NCBI RefSeq assembly: GCF_000003815.2
Contig: NC_049981.1
Location: 27,847,979-27,911,978 of the forward strand
Origin: Branchiostoma floridae
Taxonomy: Eukaryota > Chordata > Leptocardii > Amphioxiformes > Branchiostomatidae
Direction: 5' to 3'
DNA: 64,000 nt
Within the stretch, counting starts at the first letter, position 1, and each line of letters starts with the position of its first letter. Shown piece after piece: positions 36,201-45,778 of this stretch. The translations under genes were made by a program, and so were the position numbers. The notes beneath the pieces were generated by a model. The model searched no databases. It was not told the origin of the DNA and saw nothing but the letters and a program-made list of their open reading frames with translations.

Positions 36201-39200
36201 TATTTTCTGACCATACTGCACATTCCTGCCTCCCGTGCCCAGGTATTAAGTCCGGATGGCCTGAAATTTGGTATGATACTGTGTGAGATACTTATCAAAA
36301 GGACCCCGGTATTATTTTTGGCCAAAAGTCACTTCAAAATGATTTAAAAGCCAATTTGGCGGGGTATCTACGTATATTTTCACCGAGGTTCTCCGGATTT
36401 CGCGCGTGTCGCCATATATGGTCACGTTCCCCCGTACATCCGTTGCACCATATATGGTCATTGACGTTCCCGCGCGCGTGACGCAGCTTTGCTAGCCTGG
36501 AATCCAGCCGTACTGTGCGTTGGTCGCTCTGCTCCTGCCAGTACGTCTGGCATTCGTTAGCATTGGAACGATCGGCATTTGAATATTCGCACACTGTATG
36601 TGCGCGATTTCTGATTGGCTGTTGGCTCCAAGCCCCCTTCGCAAAGCACCACCAAGGTGGAAATCGAACACACAGAATCATGTTTACAGTTCGTAATCGA
36701 ACGGAACACTACTTCTATCTTTCCCGCATTAGTGACGTAAGGACCGATCGTTCCAATGCTAACGAATGCCAGACGTGTTCGCAAGGAAGCAGAGCGACCA
36801 AAGCACAACACGGCTGGATTCCAGGCTACAGCTTTGCATCGTGGCTAATTGAATTTAGGAGGGGAACCAATATGCGCCCGACACTTAGCAGAAGCGATGA
36901 CCTGATTGGTCAGCTCGGATACAGCCAATGGGGAAGGGTCTTTCATCTACTTAGCGGCTGGGAGTACATACATGTACATGTCGCCGGGAAGAAGTCCGTT
37001 GAAAGTACGTGAAAATTTGTACTGTTTATAAATTGGCAACAATACACAAACGCAGTAACAAATTTGGGTAGCTTGTCGTCGATATTGTGTAGTTTTTGTT
37101 TGATTTACCCACGTTTAGAGTGTCGGGTTAAGCGATACTAGGCGTGCAGAATGCCGCGGTGGGAGAGGAGCAGGCGCACGCATGGAATATTGTTGCGCTT
37201 TGCAGTGACTGAGACAGTACTGTTGTTTATTATCTGTGAAAAGTGTACAGTAGTTATTTTCCATAGTATATAATAGTACAGATCTTCAGGGGCAAATCTA
37301 CAAGTACTAACGTTACACTATGTTGTGAATTGTGCATTTATGTTGGTTTTACAAGAATATATGTAATCAGGTGTGGCTTTTTTTCCTAATCAACAAACAA
37401 AAAGGATCTTCCTTTTACTCTGGGTGGCAGAACATGAAATTACACAAAGGAAATACTAATAATTGTATTCTACTGGAGGAAGATGAAACACCAACTGTTG
37501 TGCAGACCGGTGAGGTTGTGCCTTGATAGAAGGTGTCAATTTGACAGTGCTAAATTCAGTATTGGTCGGGTGCTCGAACTCGACTAATTCCACGAAGTCT
37601 GGCCTGTCAGAGAACACAATAGTCAACTGGCTACAAAGGTGGCACCAACAGACACAAAGGAGAGGATAGCAAAGTCAAGTGCAAGAAGTGTTCCCACATA
37701 CATAATGAAACTGTGACAGAAACACCAGCTTGATGTATGAGCCCATAACACTGAGGAAGCCACACGGCGAAACATGTCTGTTGTGTGTCGGTTCGAATAA
37801 AGTTCCTAAACGGGGAACATGCGGCTCCAGCGTCTTTTCTGAAGATGTGGCGTAAGTGTGAACGGTTGGCTGAGGTCTCCTTCTCCACATATATCTACCA
37901 GCTTGATGTATGATTAGGTTATTTGAGACACCACACCATGGTATATGCTGTGTAATTTAATAATGTACTGTACTGTACTAAAAACAGTTTATCAGAACAA
38001 TTAAATAGTCATAAACTGATTAGTTTATGTGGAAAATAAATGGGACTTTAAGGTTATAACAGACGTATAATTACTGCAATTGCTGCATCCTTTTTTAGAC
38101 AAAAAGCATACAAAACATTGAGATATATAAAACAGACGTCGTGCAAACATACAGTGGCTAATTAGCTTTGTTCATCAACATTATGTATTAGCTGATTACC
38201 TCTAAGTATAAAGATAGAATGTGATCCTTTTGTCTAAATACAATGTGCATTAACTTTATATGTATTTGTACTGATAATGTCATTGCAGGGCTGCCATATT
38301 ACATCATATCCAATTGGATTTTGTTTTAATGCGCTTCGCTAAAAACGGCTAATAAGCATATCTTGATAAAGAGTTAAAAGTGTAGTACAGTTTGTTTGGA
38401 GAGGTCTGCTTGTATGAAGATTAGTTATGCTTGTGACAACCTTGAATAAGTGCAGTAACTAAGCTGCCCTTGCTTTGTGTAAATAAGCAGGTAAGCCACG
38501 CTATTGTCTGCTGTGGATACGTAATACCAACGTTAAGGGTCGCATAACGTGTTGCATCTGTAGAAAAAAATACAACACAATTTCCGTTTGTGAAATAAAA
38601 ACTTTTTTTCTTGAAGTAACACGGTGCCTTCTTTATTAATGTGTGAAACACTAGCATGTTGTGTGCGTGTTGTGTTCACGAAATAAAAGTTTGATTACCA
38701 TACAGTACTACGTACTTATAGTATAGTAGCATCGTAGTTCCGGGTCATTCTCTGTTATTCATTTTTTTCAAATTCAATTTTGGAAGAGTCCATGTTTGCA
38801 TAAAGAGGGAGAGCGGAGTGAAAATAGCTGAATTTGCTCCTAAGCAAATACCGGCCTTTCTAGTTCCATTTAAAGTTCAGTTTTATAAGAAGTCGTAAGT
38901 TTTCTTCTTCATGTTCTGCCCCCATCTTTTGACGAATAAGGGCGATGCAAATCTCCGCTTACTTACCCATTGGGCCACAGACCTCTACAGCAGGGGGTAG
39001 TCCACTGGGCTGTTGAAAATCCACCATACTAGATCCATTGAGTCAGGACTGTTTTTGTTTTCTTTCAAGCTGTTTTCTGTCTTCCTTTCAATAAATGTTG
39101 TAAACGAAATGCTAACGAAGGTTTTTCACCCCTTTAGCCCGCGGCCCTGAAAAAACTGGTGGAGGAATACATGCCGGCTAAGTTCGCCATTCTACAGAAG

Positions 39201-39797
39201 TTTGCCGACAAGAACAACAACGGCCATTTCGTCGGAAACAAGGTAAGATGTTACACATTATTCTTACTTCCACGAGAGGAATTACCGTATGAACGTCTTC
39301 ACAAGGCTGGTAACAGGTGTAAAACAAAAGGAAAAAAGCAAGAATTAACCTGACTGACAATTTTTACCCGTTTGTCAACTATTTGTTTTAAATGTTTAAT
39401 AAAGCAATACGTAAAACAATATACAGTATTCTAAAACAAGCAACAAATAATGTACTCGACACTAGCGACAGTCATCTATGAAAATATGTTAACTATACAT
39501 CTTCATGTATCACGCCTTCCCTTGGTGTATTTGGCGACGTTCTCTGAATAAATCTCAGTCTAGACTGCGACCTGACACGTGCCTATGTTCTTCCAACAGC
39601 TGACGTGGGCAGACGTCTACTTCTTCTCCATCTTTGACCTGATGAAGGCGCACCTGCCGGAAGAGGCGTTTGAGATGATCAAGGGCAAGTTCGTCGCCCC
39701 CTGCCCGTCCTTCCAGAAGATCATCCACACGGTGAAGAGTAACCCAGGCATTGCCGCGTACCTGAAGAACAGAGAACCTCCGGTCACGGACGCGTAG
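33254..39797 (+). CDS. HPGDS: Sigma-class glutathione S-transferase (HPGDS type), five exons, complete
   Basis: Exons: 33254-33467, 34758-34850, 35210-35325, 39138-39242, 39600-39797 (241 aa). The thioredoxin-fold domain begins KVKLTYFDFRGRAEPIRLLLE with catalytic Tyr at residue 35. It continues through GGLPILEIND (cis-Pro79) to the glutathione-binding ESLAIGRF (90-97). The all-helical domain ends in LTWADVYFFSIFDLM and a C-terminal basic stretch. The sigma class includes vertebrate haematopoietic prostaglandin D synthase; without the vertebrate substrate-pocket context I cannot say whether this enzyme makes PGD2 or only conjugates glutathione. Odd: a 22-residue extension begins MGCGASSS, fitting N-myristoylation plus palmitoylation of Cys3. 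A second in-frame ATG at 33320 has a strong Kozak context (AACATGG) and would give a normal soluble GST of 219 aa. The family call is very secure; the exact orthologue is less so. Confidence 0.94.
35434..35511. repeat. Perfect 39-bp tandem duplication of a hairpin
   Basis: 35434-35472 and 35473-35511 are identical. Each contains GCGTACC-GTA-GGTACGC, a perfect 7-bp stem with a 3-nt loop, framed by outer CACTC and GAGTG. It lies in GST intron 3, about 110 bp after the exon 3 donor. Confidence 0.95.
35586..36480. repeat. Two diverged direct copies of a dispersed repeat
   Basis: About 35655-35940 and 36148-36425 run in parallel: TTTTTTGATAGATAC, CCAGGTATTAAGTCC, GAAATTTGGTATG, AAAAGGACCCCG, CACTTCAAAATGATTTA and CCATATATGGT appear in the same order and spacing. 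This points to two insertions or a duplication of one element in GST intron 3. No coding capacity is seen. Confidence 0.75.
36493..36828. mobile_element. 336-bp MITE with long TIRs and a perfect 9-bp target duplication (MULE-like)
   Basis: Arms of about 85 bp (36493-36575 and 36742-36828) are inverted copies, starting TAGCCTGGAATCCAGCCG. The flanks 36484-36492 and 36829-36837 are both CAGCTTTGC. Long TIRs with a 9-bp duplication are the hallmark of Mutator-like (MULE) elements. The interior is not coding. The interior frame (36557-36811, minus) is an artefact of the palindrome. Confidence 0.93.
37741..37896 (+). mobile_element. 156-bp retro-insert with 17-bp target duplication and a hammerhead-like core
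   Basis: ACCAGCTTGATGTATGA occurs at 37724-37740 and again at 37897-37913, exactly flanking the insert. A perfect 17-bp duplication of this kind suggests target-primed reverse transcription. Inside, CTGAGGA (37751-37757), a 3-bp stem II (GCC/GGC) with loop ACAC, GAAAC (37769-37773), a 5-bp stem III and GTC (37787-37789) occur in the order of a type I hammerhead ribozyme. An extra A at 37758 and a weak stem I imply decay. Penelope-like elements and related small retroposons carry such motifs. Confidence 0.6.
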
Positions 39798-40398
39798 TCA
39801 CGGCTCCAGCCCCTCCCCCTTATCACGTATCAAAACTTATCTCCCCATATAAACATGTTGTATACGGTTGGACCTTTTTGATGTGTAACCTCTTAAAAGC
39901 ACGACTGAGTCGTGGGTTCGGGGACGTGATATTGATAACGCACACAAAGAAAGGGGAAATCGAGATTAAATCTATTGTATATATTTGTTGAAATAGGCAC
40001 GTTATTTTTTCACGACGTTAGCGGTTGTGCTTTCTAGAAGAATGTGTGTCATCAATTTCATAATTTTGATCTGTGTACTGAAGTGTTTTTGTATGACAGA
40101 GTCACAAATCGTTGTAATGTTAACGTTTTGTATTTTTAAAACTTTCTTTTATTCTTTTAAAACAAGAGCATACGAAGGTAGATATTTAAAAAAACAATAC
40201 ACGTACTAGTACAAACTTGATGGTAGATTGCCCATTGAATCTGACTCCATCCGACAGTTCTATATATTGTATCAATATTGTCATCTTATATCATAGCTGG
40301 GCTTCTCCAAAGCGGGACTTGTGATATCGTCAGTCATTGTATGTTCTTTATTTGTTGATTTCACTCCTTCGATTTCATTTGTCACAAGGTTTTCTATT

Positions 40399-40404
40399 AA
40401 TAAA
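40399..40404 (+). terminator. Polyadenylation signal candidate for the GST gene
   Basis: AATAAA about 600 bp after the stop codon, the first canonical signal I see downstream. It would give a long AT-rich 3' UTR. Confidence 0.5.
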
Positions 40405-40731
40405 ATCTGGAATTTAAAACCTGATATCATGTTTATATCTTTTATGTCTACAATACCCTGATTTCCTTAAAGGCAAATACCATTTTGCAAGATACTCATA
40501 GATTTGAAACGCAGTAAGATAATTGTTTGAGATAGTTGATTTTACATCGTCCGTCTGATACCCTATTTAAGTCGAACTTTTGCCTTTCGAATTCCAAACC
40601 TACCTGAGAGGACGTAAAGCCTAACCTAAGCTATGATTGATTATGTTAAAATATTTTACACTTGTAAAGTTAAAACGCGAAAAGTTGATGGCTGCATTCA
40701 TGTCAGTTGGGTAGATTGAAATATATCTTTA

Positions 40732-40943
40732 TTAGCTCCATGTGCACCCCTTTATTACCCTCACCAAGAAGGTCAACGTTGCGGTTGTCAATTATCTAAA
40801 TAATCTGGATAGGGATTTTGGATATTTGACTTCCTAATGCAGCGGAAGAGTGATTGAAAAATCTTTATTAGCCCCAGTGCACCCCATTATTACCCTCACC
40901 AAGAAGGCCAACGTTGCGGTTGTCAGTTATCTAGATAATCTGC
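40732..40943. repeat. Tandem pair of a dispersed repeat, offset 135 bp
   Basis: 40732-40808 and 40867-40943 are close copies sharing ATTACCCTCACCAAGAAGG, CAACGTTGCGGTTGTCA and a final ATAATCTG. The pair lies downstream of the GST gene. No open frame. Confidence 0.8.
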
Positions 40944-41110
40944 TCGTGTCAGTGAGGACCCCAAGCGGTCCAAATAATATTTGCCACTGTTGGATGCGGG
41001 TTTACCTGCAATTATATTTTTAGTCGTTAGGCGTGGCTTTTGAGCCCTGTTCAGGATGTTCCCTATCGTCTCAGCAATCTTGATGTTGATTGGTCGTGAT
41101 GACGAAACGG

Positions 41111-41317
41111 TAGCCTCCTCTGCCGGCCTTTCAGTCGGCGGACTACAATTTGCAAGTTCCCCGACATTTATTACTTTCCCAGCACAAGAACCTTCCTGGT
41201 GCAATTAAAGCCTGGCCTGGCGTCAAGCCGTATCGTAGCAATACGGTATCGTAATGCGGCTGGATACCAGGCTACAAACTTACGCCAACGCTCAGAGAAA
41301 GGCCGGCGAGGAGGCTA
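41111..41317. mobile_element. 207-bp MITE with TAGCCTCCT ends and an imperfect 9-bp target duplication
   Basis: Ends TAGCCTCCTCTGCCGGCCTT and its inverted partner (AAGGCCGGCGAGGAGGCTA) differ by one indel. The flanks ACGAAACGG (41102-41110) and ACGAAGTGG (41318-41326) match at 7 of 9. The architecture equals that of 36493-36828 and 55444-55635. A small hairpin segment at about 41208-41275, ending GGCTGGATACCAGGCTA, resembles the TIR of the 36493 element and may be nested inside. Confidence 0.65.
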
Positions 41318-42072
41318 ACGAAGTGGCTTGTCTGTGCATGGAATCTGTCAAAATAAACCGTCTGTATTTTGCAACAGGTCAACCAAAAGTACATGTGCGC
41401 CATTGACATCAACAGAAAGCATTGAGAACGGATATTCTGGTGAATAAATTTACTAGAACAGTAGTTCCTCCCTGCAGATCAACCCGGTGTTGTTGGGGTG
41501 ACTTCGGTGTAGCAGAACCGGTAACATTAGACGAGGCATGTCTACACAGAACCCGGTACCGGCCAGCTCAAGAAACACATCCCGTGCAAAAGCTACGTCC
41601 ACATCTAATTACAGGAAACTAGACATTAACACTACGATCCCGACCACATAATATGTAAATTTGGGATGAGCTTAAACCAGAAATCTTCATAAATCATTTT
41701 TTTACCTAAAGCTGCATGCAATAAATGCCGGAGAAGGCCTGAGCACAGACCAATGAGCACAGAGCGATCAGATGCAGAGCAGTACTGTACTACAGATTAG
41801 GCCATTGAAATGTATGTAGTCCCGATCTGGCAAAAATGTGGAAAAAAACTCATGACATTAGTCATGAGCCCAAACAGGCCCAGATGTCTTCCCATACATT
41901 AACGATGGTCTCTGAGACTTTTAGGAACTTGCGGCTAGTTGATATCAAAATGATCAATTTTAAGCGCCGCTCGAGGACCTTGGGCGCGGTCGAAGTACCG
42001 CCCGAAGTTCATCGAATATCAACATATCACTTTTCGTGATGAGTGAACGGTAGGTGTACGTAATGAGTAGGT

Positions 42073-42216
42073 TATATAAAGGATTCTGCGGGCATCATCT
42101 ATTGTGCCTTTACATCAGTCCATCTGCTTACAATGGGTAAAGGCGGTCAGAGGAGCCAAGTCGTCACTCATCGCGATGTTTCACATCTCAGCTTTGAGAG
42201 GAGGCAGACAGGGTAG
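42073..42216 (+). promoter_or_regulatory. Orphan TATA box followed by a 27-codon frame
   Basis: TATATAAA at 42073-42080 is a textbook core-promoter TATA. An ATG follows at 42133 and opens a 27-codon frame (MGKGGQRSQ...) that stops at 42214. An inverted pair (CGTGATGAGTG at about 42033, CACTCATCGCG at about 42163) brackets it. There is no similarity to a known protein, and the next 280 bp run into the assembly gap. It could be a promoter of a short RNA, a mobile-element promoter, or chance. Confidence 0.25.
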
Positions 42217-42497
42217 CAAACTAACTTCTACATTTGTCCTTTTGGGAGGTGACGTTGTTATGGCGTCAAGTTAAAGTAGACATAGTGTAACGAAGTGGTA
42301 TAGAACCCCCCTTTCTTTTAAAAACGGATGAGAAGCTATATCCACACGGATGTCCTCTATATGATCAAGTCTGTGTTTCATTAATTGTCACATATGCCTG
42401 GAGAGTACTCCATGACTAACACCTACCACATTGTCTGGTCATTACAACTCTCCAATTGTGCACTAATAACTCCGAGCAGGTGAAGTCACGAGTCAGC

Positions 42498-42597
42498 NNN
42501 NNNNNNNNNNNNNNNNNNNNNNNNNNNNNNNNNNNNNNNNNNNNNNNNNNNNNNNNNNNNNNNNNNNNNNNNNNNNNNNNNNNNNNNNNNNNNNNNN
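42498..42597. other. Assembly gap (100 N)
   Basis: A run of exactly 100 N, the conventional length for a gap of unknown size. An inverted-repeat element starts only 35 bp to its right, so a repeat probably caused the break. Distances across it, including the GST-to-Atonal spacing, are minimum estimates. Confidence 0.99.
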
Positions 42598-42632
42598 AAG
42601 ACTGCCCCGGGCGCGGTAGAGTTTAAAACAAC

Positions 42633-42785
42633 AGAATTTAGCTCGGCCGAGTTGTCAGCGAGCTCTAGATTCCGAGGAGGAATGAGCCCGCCGGCAGGGA
42701 ATAGATATTAAAGTTTCTTGGGCGGCATCAGGGCATACCTCCTCGTAATTTAGAGCTCGCTGACAACTCGGCCGAGCTAAATTCT
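42633..42785. mobile_element. 153-bp MITE beside the gap
   Basis: AGAATTTAGCTCGGCCGAG at the left end and its inverted copy at the right end continue through TTGTCAGCGAGCTCTA and a CCTCCTCG/CGAGGAGG pair, about 45 bp per arm. No target duplication is evident. Confidence 0.8.
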
Positions 42786-44459
42786 TGATTTGTAAACGGG
42801 GCTTAAAGACAGCTCGGCCAGTAGTGAGCATAAATGCTTGTGATATATGTGCTCTGCAATGCATAAGCACCATAGAATTTAATATGTACACCATATATAC
42901 AGTTTGTGGGTGACAAAGTTCAAGACTAAGTTGTACATACTTATGGAAAAATTTTGAATAAAAGATTTTTTTAAATAAAAGTTGCTATCAGCCAAGGAAA
43001 CGAAGTCTCCATGTGTATACTCAATGATGACATGGGCATTATTGACTCCCAATCGATTGGGATGTGATTTGGGGGAGTTTACTTCATTTTTTTCTTTTTA
43101 ATGTACTAAGGATCTTGATTTTTACTTGTTGGCTTTTGGGAATATTAACAAAAATGCTTTAAATCTAACCGAGCGACGACTTAACCCTGTGTCATAACAA
43201 TTAGACTCAAGGAGGACGAGATGATTGGCAGTTACAAATGTAGCGAGTGTAAGCAGAAAGTTGACCACAGACGTACAAATCACTGTTTTCAAACGACGTC
43301 TCCAGTGAAATAATAGGTTGATCGCGTCTGATTTGCCGTCCAGCGCGTAAAAGTATTGTGTCTCGTCTGATAAGGATCTAAACAGCACTCCTCGTCAACT
43401 TAAAAACCCGGGATTGTCCAGAGGAGCGCCATCAGACGACTCAATGATGTATGGATCACCGCGAGCCAAAATGTCGTCCCATTGTTTGACCCACAATGCC
43501 CTGGTCAGCCTCCGGACAGGATTAACTGCCGAACTAACTACCCCTGAGCACCTGCACAATTCATTCATGTCATCCACACAAACCTTCTTAATTAAAAGCC
43601 CATTTTGTAACCCCATTGTTTAAAAGATCTTGTACGGGCACTGAGGGGGAAGTCTTTGATTTCTTATCTGAAAAAAAAATGTCAAAGGAATTTTGAAGAA
43701 CAAAAGGGAACACGTTCTGCTTGCCAGGAGAACTTCGCAATAAGACTGGATCAACTGGACATATTTATCTATTCTAAAACATGCTCTATCCGACATTTAC
43801 TAACCGAAGAAATGTAAAAGAGACTTTAGGATTACATGACGATTTGAACACGTGGTTTTTATAACTTTGTTGCCTCTTGATCATCAGTATGGATGTTTAT
43901 TTGACCTCATTGAATATTTTATAACTTGTTGAAATAAACTATCGTTTTTGGTCCAAACGGTCGGATATGATATACTACTAAGCTATGGCACACTTGTATA
44001 CTAGTATGCTATGTTTATAGAGGGTGAGTTCACAGCTTTGTGTAGAGTTGTTACCTCCATAAGAAATGGAGGTAAAGTTTTTGGTGTGTTTGTGTTTCCG
44101 TATGTTTGTGGTCAGCATAACTCTACTCTTTGTATTATTGACACTTTTGCAGTCGGCTTTTCCTGCAGTGATGAAAACTGACGTGACTCGCGTAATGACC
44201 AGTGAAACAAGAAAGGCACCCGGCAAAAGTCAAGGGTCGTGACCCAAGCGGTGGTCAATCTCTTCTGGAACAATTAGATGTCAGGCCGAGTTAGTTTAAC
44301 CACCAGGGTTAGTCAAATGTCACAAATTCAGCGCGACACATGAGCAACTTTTGACATACCCATCTAGGTTAGGGGAGCAGGGTGATCTTAGTCAAAACAG
44401 GCACCTAGATTGGGTGAGGGCAGTGGTAACAACGGGAGACAGGTATAAATCTGGAGAGG
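42786..44459. other. Intergenic DNA with one short palindrome
   Basis: No gene is supported. TTACCTCCAT and ATGGAGGTAA form a 10-bp hairpin near 44050-44074, a motif I recall as common in amphioxus intergenic repeats. The stretch at 43390-43620 is less AT-rich and has TTAATTAAAA and CACCTG motifs; it could be regulatory, but nothing proves it. Confidence 0.35.
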
Positions 44460-44985
44460 ATAGACAAAAATTAGAATGTTTGAAACGGAGATCATGATTC
44501 TCAAACGTGTAACTTACTAGTATACTCATCATACTTACAGACTACTTCCCCCCAGTTGGCGGACATGCGTTTTATAAAAGAACCCGGTGATTAGTGCCAG
44601 ACAGTGACGGTGCGTCATATGAAAAATCAGTATTTGACAGTGAAACAAAGGAAGACAGGCATAGAGAGGAGACTACAGTAAAAATGAGAATGTTTAGAAT
44701 GGAGGTCACTCTCAAACGTGCAACTTACACATCACACTTACTCCTTCCCCACTGAGTAGGACATGCGTTATGAAAACGAATCAGTGCTTTACAGCGCGCC
44801 ATATAAACAAATCAGTAGGTGACAGTGAAAGAAAGACAGACAAATGTAAAAGTGAATAGAAGATAGAGTGAAAATGAGATCATTCTCAAACGTGCAACTT
44901 ACACACAGCACACTTCAGTTATATACCACTCCTCTCACAGTTGATGCACATGCGTTTTATGATAGAAGAATCAGTTTTTGTCTCC
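44460..44985. repeat. Three diverged tandem units of about 175-210 bp
   Basis: CTCAAACGTGCAACTTAC or its variant begins near 44500, 44711 and 44885. Each is followed at similar distance by an ACATGCGTT(TTAT) motif and AATCAGT. This reads as an old satellite-like triplication between GST and Atonal. Confidence 0.75.
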
Positions 44986-45622
44986 CCATAACTAGACATC
45001 GAACAAAAACAAGGTAACCTGATATCTAAGGCCCCCATGACTCGGCCCACCTGCCCAATGATGACAGTAAAGAGTCCCCCAGCACGGGTAGGAGCCCCAA
45101 GAGACAGCTTATGATCGTTGGGAAACAGATTGAAAGATTGATAGATGAAAGAGAGCTGTCATCATCGCCTCCAGGTGACTCTTCCAACCCATCCATCTTT
45201 GAACGGTACCGATTTTCCCTCCCAACTAGCATACACTTGTTGAACTACATCCCTGGAAGGGTACAGTGCTCAAAACTAACATGTAGCTCTTGTAAAAAGG
45301 TTGGTGTTTGTTACTGATGTGCATCGGTTTGGTTATTATAGCACAGAAAGGCACACATTGCAGAATACGAAATAATCCATTGTCGTGTCATTCTGACGCA
45401 CGTTACAGTACAGTACATCTGCTTTGTGTCAGTTTTCCGGACATATCTGCCTCCTCTACTCTCTGGGATTGCTTGCGTTTTGTATCTAGCCCCAAAGATA
45501 CTGATGGCAATTCGTATATCTTAATCACGATATATTTAATGGTGGCCCCTCACATCAATTCAGGAGTTAAAGTTGTTGTATGGTGCATGGTACCTATTTT
45601 TAGTATCCCAAAGGTTGAGGAT

Positions 45623-45778
45623 GCCCGAGGTTTGGTTCCCCCGTGTGTGCCCGAGGTTTGGTCCCCCCGTGTGTGCCCGAGGTTTGGTCCCCCCGTGTGT
45701 GCCCGAGGTTTGGTCCCCCCGTGTGTGCCCGAGGTTTGGTCCCCCCGTGTGTGCCCGAGGTTTGGTCCCCCCGTGTGT
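45623..45778. repeat. 26-bp minisatellite, six nearly perfect units
   Basis: Units of GCCCGAGGTTTGGT followed by CCCCCCGTGTGT start at 45623, 45649, 45675, 45701, 45727 and 45753. Only the first unit differs (one base, GGTT for GGTC). As 26 is not a multiple of 3, all frames read an identical 26-residue cycle, giving false frames on both strands. Confidence 0.97.

Noticed and set aside
36515-37012. 165-codon plus frame in GST intron 3
   Set aside because: It spans the MULE-like MITE and its flank; palindromic arms produce open frames on both strands.
44460-44985. CRISPR-like reading of the three spaced repeats
   Set aside because: Repeats are diverged and too far apart, there are no cas genes, and the window is clearly animal nuclear DNA.
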